Notes under the pieces: model-generated
Told to the model about the DNA's origin: nothing
The model's input: only the letters and a program-made list of their open reading frames with translations
Databases searched by the model: none
NCBI RefSeq assembly: GCF_045862395.1
Contig: NZ_AP023087.1
Coordinates: 186,001-250,000 of the forward strand
Length of the DNA stretch: 64,000 bases
Direction of reading: 5' to 3'
DNA from: Marinicellulosiphila megalodicopiae
GTDB taxonomy: Bacteria; Pseudomonadota; Gammaproteobacteria; Pseudomonadales; Natronospirillaceae
Made by a program: the position numbers and the translations under genes
Shown here: one piece after another, positions 43,275 through 51,696 of the stretch
Position numbering within the stretch: the first letter of the stretch is position 1
Layout of the letters: the number at the start of each line of letters is the position of its first letter

Positions 43275-44090
43275 TTATAACTCAGTGTCTAATAAGTCTT
43301 TTTCTAATTTTAATGAGTTTGTTTGAGAATCAAAAGTATAAATTTCTAAAAGGTCAGTACCCGTTGCGATGTAATGATCACCAAATTGTAATATGTCATC
43401 ACATTGAACCGATAAATATTCTCTTATGTATTCAGGCTCAATCGGATTAATAAGTGAAAATACTTTTAATGAATATTTATCACATATTAATAAAGCGTTA
43501 CCGTCTTGTGAAAAACTCAAACCTTTAGGGCCATCCATTGGAATAATTTTTTCTCGAGAGGGAAGTTCAATTTGACTAATATCTAATACTTGTAATTCGT
43601 TTGACCCTTGTGAACAACCATTTGATGATCCTCTTAACGTGACATAAGCGTATCCGTTTTGAGCAATCACTGGATCACAAGATCTTGCGTGAGTTAATAC
43701 TAATTGATCGCCATGATTCGGTGTTCCATCTGAATTAATTTTATAAATATGCATGCCATTTATAGCACCTAATAATAAAACGGTTTCTTCATCAACGGTA
43801 TTTTTATTCATTGCATAAGGAAAAATAGTTTCTAATTCATCAGACACATCAAGTGTATTTATCAATTTAGGACCTTCAATATCATCTGCGATATTAAACG
43901 TTTTTAGTTGATTGTTTTCAACCACATAAAGAAAATCACCAACAATCGTAAATCGTGTTGTTGATCCACCTTTTCCGGTTTGACTTTCTTGTCCGGAACC
44001 AGCGCCGTCTTGTGAACCTTCTGTTTGTGATTGATCAGCATTACAAGAAAACAAGAAGATACATAAAGCTAATATAATATAATTTTTCAT
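43275..44090 (-). CDS. LVIVD-type lipoprotein, C-terminal module
   Basis: The protein has 271 residues, a lipobox (IFLFSC), and a Gly/Ser/Gln-rich linker. A beta-propeller-like part follows: GGSTTRFTIVGDFLYVVENN, LKTFNIADDIEGPKLINTLD, INGMHIYKINSDG, SCDPVIAQNGYAYVTLR and ICDKYSLKVFSLINPIEP. These repeats resemble LVIVD-repeat surface proteins. From memory, in Bacteroidota this module and the one in the next gene (44100-44753) form a single protein; here they are two separately exported lipoproteins with a 9-bp gap. Function unknown; probably an outer-membrane surface protein. Confidence 0.75.
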   Translation of the reverse strand: MKNYIILALCIFLFSCNADQSQTEGSQDGAGSGQESQTGKGGSTTRFTIVGDFLYVVENNQLKTFNIADDIEGPKLINTLDVSDELETIFPYAMNKNTVDEETVLLLGAINGMHIYKINSDGTPNHGDQLVLTHARSCDPVIAQNGYAYVTLRGSSNGCSQGSNELQVLDISQIELPSREKIIPMDGPKGLSFSQDGNALLICDKYSLKVFSLINPIEPEYIREYLSVQCDDILQFGDHYIATGTDLLEIYTFDSQTNSLKLEKDLLDTEL

Positions 44091-44099
44091 AATTATTCC

Positions 44100-44753
44100 T
44101 TAAAATAAAATAGTATCTACTGAATCGGTTTCTTTATAGCCAATTATTATGCCGTTGGTTACATTCATATCACTTTCATAAAAATAAGTATTAACGGGTA
44201 ATAATCGGTTTGCCTCAAACATATCGTATTCAAACACATCTTTTAATCTTGTCGGCGCTTTATTGAAATCTAGTAAATCAACTTTTACTAAATCCATAAA
44301 GCTATTCGCAAATAAAACATCATTACGAATGGATAAATTAGTCACGCCTGGAATACTTAAATATCCAATTTGTGTCGTTTGTTTATAGTTTAATTCCCAA
44401 ATACCGATGCCATTTAACTCGTCAACGGTAAATAAATGATTTGAATAACCATAAAGCTTGCCTGCTTTTTCAATTTGTTTCGGTGTGGTCATATCAACCC
44501 CCACCACATCACGTAAAACAGTAAGATTTAAATACACAGGTTCAACACAGGTGTAATCATCTATGTAATCGTATGGGAGAGTATCAAATTCTTTTTCGTA
44601 TTGATCATCAAAGCAATAAGTATATTCGTCAATGCTACTAAACTGTGGTTCATACGGTGTTGCTTCATATGGTTCATATGAATATATACAAGAGACAAGT
44701 ACGGGAGTGGTGAATATGCCGGTTATTAGCATCCTTAGGTTGGTTAGCTTCAT
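44100..44753 (-). CDS. LVIVD-type lipoprotein, N-terminal module
   Basis: The protein has 217 residues with a lipobox in TTPVLVSC, followed by a Tyr/Glu/Asp-rich segment. The folded part includes VLRDVVGVDMTTPKQIEKAG, KLYGYSNHLFTVDELNGIGI, YLSIPGVTNLSIRNDVLFAN and SFMDLVKVDLLDFNKAPTRL. This is the N-terminal LVIVD-repeat pattern of proteins that usually continue into the module encoded by the next gene. It is the first gene of the three-gene group; the next starts 9 bp after its stop. Function unknown. Confidence 0.72.
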   Translation of the reverse strand: MKLTNLRMLITGIFTTPVLVSCIYSYEPYEATPYEPQFSSIDEYTYCFDDQYEKEFDTLPYDYIDDYTCVEPVYLNLTVLRDVVGVDMTTPKQIEKAGKLYGYSNHLFTVDELNGIGIWELNYKQTTQIGYLSIPGVTNLSIRNDVLFANSFMDLVKVDLLDFNKAPTRLKDVFEYDMFEANRLLPVNTYFYESDMNVTNGIIIGYKETDSVDTILF

Positions 44754-44869
44754 ATTGATATCCTCATCGTAAGCTATGGAATTTGTTGGTGCGAATTAAA
44801 TCGAAATGAAAGGTAAATAGCAAATTTAATGTCTGAAAAACAGACGCAGTTAGTTTCTTGAAATATTCA

Positions 44870-45016
44870 ATGGAACTTAATTCACATTTTATAAACAAGT
44901 GCATTGAAGCTAAGAATTGCGAAATTAAGCCAGATGAGGTGGTTTATGTTCGATTTAAGTCCAAAATAATCGTGCTCACTGATTGTTATGGAAAAGTGGA
45001 GTTAGTCAGGTCGTAA
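44870..45016 (+). CDS. Possible small protein of 48 residues
   Basis: The frame from ATG at 44870 gives MELNSHFINKCIEAKNCEIK, then a plausible beta-rich part (VVYVRFKSKIIVLTD). There is no clear ribosome site. Real-gene status is uncertain; it lies in the 350-bp gap between the LVIVD genes and arfA, which otherwise holds only promoter DNA. Confidence 0.25.
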   Translation: MELNSHFINKCIEAKNCEIKPDEVVYVRFKSKIIVLTDCYGKVELVRS

Positions 45017-45106
45017 AGTAAATCATCATTGAGCGTACTTTTTCTACATTAAATAGTATAATAAATAGGCATTGTGTAATGCATCAATCAATATAATGAG
45101 AAACAT

Positions 45107-45301
45107 ATGAGCAAGAAACGTAATAAAATCCATGAACATGAATCCGATTTAGGTAGAGGTAAAATCAAGCATAACTTTTTAGCGGCACTAGTCACCTCTA
45201 AGTTATATAAAATGCAGGTCGTGAAAGCTAAAAAAGGCAAAGGTGCGTATCAGCGCAAAGCTAAAAAAATAGGACGAGAGTCTTATTTAATATTGGTTTG
45301 A
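45107..45301 (+). CDS. arfA: Alternative ribosome-rescue factor A
   Basis: ArfA recruits RF2 to ribosomes stalled at the 3' end of mRNAs lacking stop codons. The match is clear in GRGKIKHNFLAALVTSKLYK (E. coli [20 protein letters not shown]) and KKGKGAYQRKAKK (E. coli KKGKGSYMRKGK). At 64 residues it lacks the hydrophobic C-terminal tail of the E. coli full-length form. In E. coli, a hairpin inside the gene makes the mRNA non-stop; here a stop codon (TGA) comes about 40 bp before the terminator hairpin, so that control loop looks absent. Confidence 0.85.
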   Translation: MSKKRNKIHEHESDLGRGKIKHNFLAALVTSKLYKMQVVKAKKGKGAYQRKAKKIGRESYLILV

Positions 45302-45340
45302 TTCTCAGACACTATTAAATAATGCTTTTATAAAATACAA

Positions 45341-45366
45341 AGGCCACGATCTCGTGGCCTTTTTTA
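45341..45366. terminator. Bidirectional terminator after arfA
   Basis: AGGCCACGA and TCGTGGCCT form a perfect 9-bp stem with a 2-base loop, followed by T6. It also ends the convergent metallopeptidase gene. Confidence 0.9.
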
Positions 45367-45387
45367 TTACAAGTACAAATTGATCTA

Positions 45388-47334
45388 TTAATAATTAAAA
45401 CCAAGTTGATTACCTTGACGATTAAATCTAGCAATATATTGATCATGGAGCGTAACTGTGCGTGTAGATCGACTCCAACCAGCGCTACCTTCGCCACCTG
45501 CAAAGTGTAAAGTGACTGTTTGTGGCCAATCAAAAGATTGGTAAATAGTATAGAATAATTGTTCTAAGTGGCTTGTTTGTAATGTTTTAGAAAACAATGA
45601 ATATTTAGAAATAACATTTACTTTGTTTTCTTGATTATTTTTAGTTGCCCAAAGAGGCTCTAAAATTCTCGCCCATGAACTATGCACTTCACTGCCATAA
45701 TCCGTTGCTTTATTTATGTTTGATTGACTCATATCAACTAAAGGCGCTAAGGAGGCGTATTTGTGTTGATCAAAGGCGATAGCAAGGGCCGTAATTTGAT
45801 AAGCGCGTCGTGCATCTGAATTATGTTCCCCTTTTACTGTCCAGTTCTCTCTTGGCTTTTCTTGAGCTTCAATCATCAGAGATTGTATACGCGCTTTTAA
45901 AACGGACAACGCTTCATCTGGAAGTTGAGTCACTAAATAATGCGTAGCAAACGCATCGGCTAATGTTTCTTCGTTACCTAAAGTGGGTAAGCCAAATTCA
46001 CGAAGCAGTGCGTGTCCTAATTCATGCAGAACCACGTGAGTGACAACGTGTTGAGAAAATTCAGACATCTGTGAATCACCCAATGCGGAGTTTGAATTAT
46101 TCCAACAGTTTATATATTTGTATGAATTAATCATTTCAAATAAGGTTTGTTTGTCAATATCAAACTCTATTGCTGCAGATGAGGCAAGCTCGTAACCTGT
46201 TTTGAATGTTTCATTTTTATAAGCGGCCTCTAAATAAGTGCGTACGTTCTTTTCATTTACGCCAAGTCCACGAGTTAATGCGTTGGATACAATGTCTGAC
46301 ATTTTACCTGTTTTGGTAAGATCGACTTCACATGATTTTGTGTTTTTAACCTTCGCTGTGTTTACGGAATTTTTTGAAGCAGAAGGGCAATTTGTGTATT
46401 TGTATTTTTCTATTTGTTCAAAAAGCAATCCTTCCTCAACATTGAATTCATTAGCCGCAGCAATGGCAAGTTCAGTACCTGTTTGGTATGTGCCTTGTTC
46501 ATAAGCATTATCTAAAAATTTACGAACTTTACTTTCTTCTTTATCTAAACCGCGCATTAAAGCATTGGATACGATGTCGGACATTTTGCCAGGGTTATTT
46601 AAATTGATTTTGCAAGTAGGTGATTCGTTGTGATGGGATTTGTAAATATCTGAAGTAGGACAATTTATGTATTTATATTTTTCAATTGTCTCAAAAAATA
46701 AATTTCCGTCGATATCAAATTCTTTAGCCGCTGCAAGGGCTAATTCATTACCTGTTTTAAATAATGAGTCAACTCGTGCTTTATTTAAAAAATCACGAAC
46801 GTTAGTTGAGTCTTTTTCTAATCCCAAAGTTAATGCATTTGAAACAATATCAGACATTTGTCCTGTACTATTTAAGTTGGGATTACATGATGAGTTATGC
46901 TCTAAATTGTTTTCTGGGATGTTGTCACTTTCTGAATGGTTATTTGAAGTATTCTCGTTATGATAATGTTTGTAAATATCCGATGTTTTACAGTTTATGA
47001 ATTTAAATTTTTCAACCGTCTCAAAAAGCAGGCCTTCATCAATATTAAATTCTTTTGCAGCGGCTTCGACAAGCTCATTGCCTGTTGTATATAAATTTTC
47101 AGAACGTGCATTATTTAAAAACTCATGAACTTTAGTTGAGTCTTTTTCTAAGCCCAAAGTTAATGCGTTGGATAATTTATCTGATACTTGATTGGGAATA
47201 TTAAAGTCAGGGTTACAAACTAAGTTGTTCTCTGAGTTATCTGCGATCAAGTAAGTAGACGTTGTGATGAATGCTATTACTATCAAGCAGCTAACTGAAA
47301 TCCAGCGTGGTAATGTGCTTTCTAAATATTTCAT
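45388..47334 (-). CDS. DUF4344-type metallopeptidase with four N-terminal repeats
   Basis: The protein has 648 residues. A membrane/signal segment (about 11-31) is followed by four repeats of about 75 residues (about 40-115, 150-225, 241-316, 335-410). Each has the pattern MSDIVSNALTLGLEKDSTNV, LAAAKEF-ID-LLFETIEKYK and a final C. The C-terminal part is a DUF4344-like zinc peptidase: VVLHELGHALLREFGLPTLG (HELGH at about 437-441), NEETLADAFATHYLV with further ligand candidates, and EVHSSWAR. It is exported and may act on the cell envelope. Two palindromes of the BlaI-type operator lie directly upstream, so the BlaI/BlaR1-type pair beside it probably controls it. Confidence 0.85.
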   Translation of the reverse strand: MKYLESTLPRWISVSCLIVIAFITTSTYLIADNSENNLVCNPDFNIPNQVSDKLSNALTLGLEKDSTKVHEFLNNARSENLYTTGNELVEAAAKEFNIDEGLLFETVEKFKFINCKTSDIYKHYHNENTSNNHSESDNIPENNLEHNSSCNPNLNSTGQMSDIVSNALTLGLEKDSTNVRDFLNKARVDSLFKTGNELALAAAKEFDIDGNLFFETIEKYKYINCPTSDIYKSHHNESPTCKINLNNPGKMSDIVSNALMRGLDKEESKVRKFLDNAYEQGTYQTGTELAIAAANEFNVEEGLLFEQIEKYKYTNCPSASKNSVNTAKVKNTKSCEVDLTKTGKMSDIVSNALTRGLGVNEKNVRTYLEAAYKNETFKTGYELASSAAIEFDIDKQTLFEMINSYKYINCWNNSNSALGDSQMSEFSQHVVTHVVLHELGHALLREFGLPTLGNEETLADAFATHYLVTQLPDEALSVLKARIQSLMIEAQEKPRENWTVKGEHNSDARRAYQITALAIAFDQHKYASLAPLVDMSQSNINKATDYGSEVHSSWARILEPLWATKNNQENKVNVISKYSLFSKTLQTSHLEQLFYTIYQSFDWPQTVTLHFAGGEGSAGWSRSTRTVTLHDQYIARFNRQGNQLGFNY

Positions 47335-47421
47335 AAACTTTAAACCTTTAATTTGTGTATTGGCTAATTGGTTTGGTTCTTTCTATGGATTCAATCACTG
47401 ATCAGATGTTTGAATCTTTAA

Positions 47422-47437
47422 ACTAATTTATTAGTTG
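47422..47437. promoter_or_regulatory. BlaI-type operator, copy 1 (metallopeptidase gene)
   Basis: AACTAATTTATTAGTT has inverted arms AACTAA/TTAGTT with a 4-bp spacer. It is the same core as at 47464-47479 and 49166-49181. It lies 88 bp upstream of the metallopeptidase ATG. Confidence 0.75.
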
Positions 47438-47463
47438 ATTATAGGTGTCGTTGGTTTTCTGTC

Positions 47464-47479
47464 AACTAATAATTTAGTT
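47464..47479. promoter_or_regulatory. BlaI-type operator, copy 2 (metallopeptidase gene)
   Basis: AACTAATAATTTAGTT, again AACTAA-N4-TTAGTT, centred 42 bp from copy 1 (about four helix turns). It lies between the end of the blaR1-type gene and the metallopeptidase promoter. Confidence 0.75.
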
Positions 47480-47503
47480 TTAAAGGAGTTGAGTTGAAAT
47501 TTT

Positions 47504-48703
47504 TTAGATGTCTTGATTCATCAAATTTATGAAATCATTAATGACTTCCATATCTTTTTTAATATTTTCATCGTTAATGATGTCATCAATACTTTGTACA
47601 ATTACATTGTCATTAAGTGCGTTATTGGCAAATACGCAGGTAGATATCAATAATATGAAACAGCTTATAGTAGATAAAAATAAATTCTTATTGTGACTGT
47701 CGTTATTTTCTCTTACCACTTCATTGATCCGACTTTTAAAAAATCCTTTTCTGCTCAGCAGGTTCATAAAACCCCCTTGTTGCTTATCAATTAAAAATAA
47801 CTTTACACTATCTACAAGCATGGTTGCGTAGTCTATTTCTATTGAACTTTCTATATTTTGTTGGTTATTTGTTTTGTTGATTGCTTTAATCGCTCGCTGG
47901 TCGCAGGCAATTTCACGAACGTGCTTCAATTGATTATTCATCACATAAAACAACGGACTGAACCAAATAACACAATCAATTAAGCGGATAACAAAGCTGG
48001 TTAACTGATCGTTTCTTTTTAGGTGGGCTTGTTCATGGGCAATGATAAATTCTTGGTTTTTTTGCGATAATTTTTTGAAACTAATCGGTAATAGTATTTT
48101 GCAGTTTATTAAACCCACTAATGATGGTACATAGACATCGCCTGAGTAGTATATGTTGTCACGAATTTTTTCAGTGGCTTTTAATTTTATTTGATATTCA
48201 ACTACACACAGACTTATTAAACAGATCAGTTTTAATAGGCTAACCATAATTAATAGGCTGATAATAAAAGGCATAATGAGTAGAGTGAAATTGGTTAGAT
48301 TAACAAGCCAGTTAGGATTTATATTTTGACTGTTGTTTAAATAAGGGTCATTAAGAATAAGTTGAATGGGGTTGTTAAAGTAGCTTGTTGAATTGACATC
48401 GATACTGGTTTTTAAATTGTCATCAGGGGATAAATCTGACATGACTGTTAGGGTGGGGGTTGTTGAATTAGGGGTTGTTGAATTAGGGATTGTTGAATTA
48501 TGAATATTGTCGAGATTATTATTTAAAATAATTAAAAATGCAGGCGCAACCATTAAAGCTAAAATAGAGCTTAGCCAAACCCAAGAGCGTATTTCAGCAT
48601 TTACCGTTAACCACTTAAATGCCAAAACTAACAACCCGACTAATAACCCGCTAATAATTAAGTGTTGCCAAATAGTGTTGAAAACAAGCGTTTCAATATT
48701 CAT
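47504..48703 (-). CDS. BlaR1/MecR1-type M56 membrane peptidase (antirepressor)
   Basis: The protein has 399 residues with four or so membrane segments. The M56 zinc motif is FIIAHEQAHLKRNDQ, followed by the usual EIACDQRAI. BlaR1-type proteins cleave or trigger cleavage of a BlaI-type repressor after sensing a signal. Unlike BlaR1, there is no C-terminal penicillin-binding domain; only a short periplasmic tail (NALNDNVIVQSI) is left, so the signal is not necessarily a beta-lactam. An in-frame 15-nt tandem repeat codes for a Pro-Asn-Ser-Thr run in the periplasmic loop (about 69-87). It starts 5 bp after the blaI-type gene. Confidence 0.85.
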   Translation of the reverse strand: MNIETLVFNTIWQHLIISGLLVGLLVLAFKWLTVNAEIRSWVWLSSILALMVAPAFLIILNNNLDNIHNSTIPNSTTPNSTTPTLTVMSDLSPDDNLKTSIDVNSTSYFNNPIQLILNDPYLNNSQNINPNWLVNLTNFTLLIMPFIISLLIMVSLLKLICLISLCVVEYQIKLKATEKIRDNIYYSGDVYVPSLVGLINCKILLPISFKKLSQKNQEFIIAHEQAHLKRNDQLTSFVIRLIDCVIWFSPLFYVMNNQLKHVREIACDQRAIKAINKTNNQQNIESSIEIDYATMLVDSVKLFLIDKQQGGFMNLLSRKGFFKSRINEVVRENNDSHNKNLFLSTISCFILLISTCVFANNALNDNVIVQSIDDIINDENIKKDMEVINDFINLMNQDI

Positions 48704-48708
48704 AGTAA

Positions 48709-49110
48709 TTACTTGGCATCTTTCTTTTTATTTTTTAATTCTTTTTTAATGTCTTCTAAATCATCAAAATTAATTTCGTTTTCATTTAATAAATGTTGTG
48801 CTAACGATTTTGATGATCCACCAAAGAACTGTTGCAACATGGATTTTAAAACTGTTTTTCGTGCATCATCTTTGCTGACAACGGCTGAATAAATAAAAGC
48901 GCGACCTTGTTTCTCAGCGATTGCGTATTCTTTTTGCGCAAGAATCTTACACATAGTTTGAATGGTGGTGTAAGCGTGTTGATCAGAATCGTCTCGCTCT
49001 TCGTTTAATCTTTCATGTATCGCTTTTGTTGATAATGCACCGTGTTCCCAAAGCACATCCATAATCATGCGTTCACTGGGTGTTAAAAAATCTGATTTTG
49101 TTCTTGCCAT
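48709..49110 (-). CDS. BlaI/MecI-family transcriptional repressor
   Basis: The protein has about 133 residues. The winged-helix DNA-binding part is clear from LTPSERMIMDVLWEHGALST, AYTTIQTMCKILAQKEYAIA and GRAFIYSAVVSKDDARK. The C-terminal dimerisation helix includes FFGGSSKSLAQHLLNENEI, where BlaR1-type pairs are cleaved in related systems, and a Lys-rich tail. The ATG at 49110 (MARTK) fits the family; a longer frame reaches 49167, which would place the operator inside the coding sequence. It is the first gene of the pair, repressing itself through the operator at 49166. Confidence 0.9.
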   Translation of the reverse strand: MARTKSDFLTPSERMIMDVLWEHGALSTKAIHERLNEERDDSDQHAYTTIQTMCKILAQKEYAIAEKQGRAFIYSAVVSKDDARKTVLKSMLQQFFGGSSKSLAQHLLNENEINFDDLEDIKKELKNKKKDAK

Positions 49111-49165
49111 GTGAAGTCTTAAATTTGAATGTTTTGTTGAGTATAGCGATAGTATTTTTATAATC

Positions 49166-49181
49166 AACTAATTTTTTAGTT
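49166..49181. promoter_or_regulatory. BlaI-type operator, copy 3 (blaI-blaR1 pair)
   Basis: AACTAATTTTTTAGTT, arms AACTAA/TTAGTT, spacer 4 bp, 56 bp upstream of the repressor's ATG. Same core as the two copies in front of the metallopeptidase gene. Confidence 0.75.
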
Positions 49182-49606
49182 TTACTTTTTATTTTAGTGG
49201 GTCTATTTTAATATTTTCCTAACGATGAGGTTAATGCTCGGTTTAAAAATGAACATCAAAAATAAATAGTGATGATCAGTTGATTATTATAGCTTACCAA
49301 AATGGAGTGATAAAAAATATTGAATCACATGAATCAAATAAAATAATGAATATGAATCAACGAATGATTTAAGCGGCGAGTGTTCGGATATTTAAAAGTG
49401 TAAAAATTTAGTTGTACAAGAAATGAAGTCGAAATTTGGATTAGTTTATTTTATGTACTCACCAATGAATAATAGGAATAAAGCGGGAATATTTGAAACC
49501 TGACAAAAGAAAGTGATTTTTAAAGTTGGCGAGTCTAGGAATCGTGATGTATATGCTATAAAACCAAAGATTATAGAGGTGCAAAGGTTATAGAGGTGAA
49601 AAGTTT

Positions 49607-49741
49607 ATGAAGCAACTTGAGTTGCACAATAATATTCAACTGTTATTTGATGAATATCTAGTTTTCTTCGATGATGAAATTACCATTAAATTTGAATCGT
49701 CTAATAAAATGGAGAATACGATTTTATATTACAACTTATAA
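49607..49741 (+). CDS. Possible small acidic protein of 44 residues
   Basis: The frame gives MKQLELHNNIQLLFDEYLVF and ends IKFESSNKMENTILYYNL. GAGGTGAAAAG upstream serves as a ribosome site, which is the main support. A short repeat (TTATAGAGGTG twice) precedes it. The remainder of 49182-50189 shows nothing else; it is AT-rich and without other frames of note. Confidence 0.35.
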   Translation: MKQLELHNNIQLLFDEYLVFFDDEITIKFESSNKMENTILYYNL

Positions 49742-50189
49742 TTTTTTATTATATTTAGATAAATTTATCTCGTTGAAATTAGATTCACAATAATTAAATA
49801 AACTTCCCTATTTAAGTGCAAATATAAGGCTTAATTTCTTAAACATTCTAAATATCGATTTTGTTACCCATGATTTTCAGTTTGTTGATAGCAGACTTAA
49901 TCCGCTTCGGTGTTCAACATTTAATGGATTAAAATCTGAATCCATTAATATCATGTGTAACTGATAATGCGAATCATTTTATTTAACCCGATCCGAATCG
50001 CTAATATTTTTTTGAATGACATAAACTATAAATTTGCACTTAAATTGATTGGATTGAAAAATAGCATTTTGCTTATTGATCCTTAAATATTATTTGATAC
50101 TTTTTTACCTTAATTGTTCACTTTATGCTCTAATACGTATCTGTTTTTTTGTTATAAATTTAGAGCTTAGACGTCAATTGAGATTGAAT

Positions 50190-51614
50190 ATGTTTGTATC
50201 CAATAAAAACTCATCTTCACATCAGCTAGTTTTTGTGTATGCGCAAATTCTGGTGTTAAGTGTGATGTGTTTTTTGCTGTTATTAAGTCATGGGAAGATG
50301 CCAGAGAAAGTGGACGTGTTGTTTCCTAATGGTGTGGAAGATATTTGGTTGTTTTCTGATGGTGATGTAGATGTAGATGTAGATGGTGATGTAAAAGGTG
50401 ATGTAAAAGGTGATGTAAAAGGTGATGTAAAAGGTGATGTAAAAGGTGATGTAAAAGGTGATGTAAGTGTTGGTGGTAGTCACGCTTGGTGGATAGATCG
50501 CTCTGAACATTCCTTTAAATGTCATGTGACGCATTCTATTGCGTGGCCTTATTGTGGTATTGAGATTCAGCTCACTCCCGATTATCAAGGACTTGATTTA
50601 TCTGACTATAAATTATTTAAAGTGTATGTTGATTACGATGGGCCATCCACTCAAATCGGAATCACTTTGCGAACTTTAGAACCCACTTCTTTTATAGAAA
50701 ATAATTTAGACAGCCTTAAAAGTTCGGTCGTTCCTATCGGCACATTCGAATTGGAAGGTCCAGATACCCCAATTTTGATTGAACCTAAAGAGTGGCAGGT
50801 TTTACATTGGTGGCTAGATCGTTACAATATTTCTCGTGAAAATCGATATACAAATTTTTCTAATGTTGTGCTGATAGGATTAAATTTATCGGAAAATCCT
50901 AAAGACGGTGAGCATAAAATGCAGTTGAAAAAAATTGAAATGATCAAAAATACTATCCCTGAAAAAACGTGGTTTATGTTTGTAATCAGCCTTTGGCTGG
51001 TTTTGATATTTATTCTTGTATCTTGGCATTTAATAAGGGTGTTAAAGCAATCAAAATTGCATTCCAAAAAAGCGGAGGCGCTTTCTATTTATGCTGGTGA
51101 GCTGGCTCAAATTTCAAAATTACATAAAGAAGAGTCAATGCGTGATGAATTAACCGGGCTTAATAATCGAAAAGGCATGGCTGAATATTTAAAACAAATC
51201 CTTAATAATAATGAATCGATTGATTTGTCTTTAATTTTGTTTGATTTGGATTTTTTCAAAAAAATAAACGACACTTATGGGCATGATGTGGGTGATCAAG
51301 TATTAATAAATGTATCTTTGATTGTTAAAAACTCGATACGTAAAAGTGATTGTTTTTGCCGGTGGGGTGGTGAAGAATTTTCCATTTTATGCCCATCTAT
51401 GCCTTTAGAAAAAACACGTGAATTTGCTAATCATTTATGTGATTTGATTTCGGCACTTGATATTAAAACCTCATCAGGCAATATCAATGTGAGCGCTAGT
51501 TTTGGTGTGAGTAGTGGTTTAGTGAATAAGATTAATTTGTTAGATGAATTGTTCGAGCAAGCGGATACTGCTTTGTATACAGCGAAAGACAATGGGCGTA
51601 ATCGGGTTGAGTAA
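50190..51614 (+). CDS. Membrane diguanylate cyclase (GGDEF protein)
   Basis: The protein has about 474 residues from the ATG at 50190. A first membrane segment (about 14-35) and a second (FMFVISLWLVLIFILVSWHL at about 265-285) frame a periplasmic beta-rich sensor that contains a perfect GDVK repeat. The cytoplasmic GGDEF domain is complete: DELTGLNNRKGM, LILFDLDFFKKINDTYGHD, RWGGEEFSILC. The inhibitory I-site RxxD (RKSD) lies five residues before GGEEF, so product inhibition is expected. An active cyclase is likely. It stands alone, followed by a palindromic hairpin. Confidence 0.93.
   Translation: MFVSNKNSSSHQLVFVYAQILVLSVMCFLLLLSHGKMPEKVDVLFPNGVEDIWLFSDGDVDVDVDGDVKGDVKGDVKGDVKGDVKGDVKGDVSVGGSHAWWIDRSEHSFKCHVTHSIAWPYCGIEIQLTPDYQGLDLSDYKLFKVYVDYDGPSTQIGITLRTLEPTSFIENNLDSLKSSVVPIGTFELEGPDTPILIEPKEWQVLHWWLDRYNISRENRYTNFSNVVLIGLNLSENPKDGEHKMQLKKIEMIKNTIPEKTWFMFVISLWLVLIFILVSWHLIRVLKQSKLHSKKAEALSIYAGELAQISKLHKEESMRDELTGLNNRKGMAEYLKQILNNNESIDLSLILFDLDFFKKINDTYGHDVGDQVLINVSLIVKNSIRKSDCFCRWGGEEFSILCPSMPLEKTREFANHLCDLISALDIKTSSGNINVSASFGVSSGLVNKINLLDELFEQADTALYTAKDNGRNRVE
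50385..50465 (+). repeat. Perfect 12-nt tandem repeat in the GGDEF gene
   Basis: GGTGATGTAAAA occurs six times without a mismatch, plus a partial seventh unit. It codes for (GDVK)6 then GDVS. The unit is a multiple of three, so copy changes keep the frame. Confidence 0.95.
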
Positions 51615-51656
51615 TTGTATTTTTAGGTTGTTTGGTTTTTGATGATTGGGACCTAA

Positions 51657-51685
51657 ACGTACACATTAATGAATAATGTGCACGT
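51657..51685. terminator. Hairpin between convergent genes
   Basis: ACGTACACATTA and TAATGTGCACGT form a 12-bp stem (one mismatch) around ATGAA. There is no T run, so termination is less sure. Confidence 0.5.
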
Positions 51686-51696
51686 TGAGCGTTATT

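Noticed and set aside
50283..50588. Minus-strand frame with ITFYITFY repeats
   Set aside because: It is the antisense reading of the GDVK repeat in the diguanylate cyclase gene.
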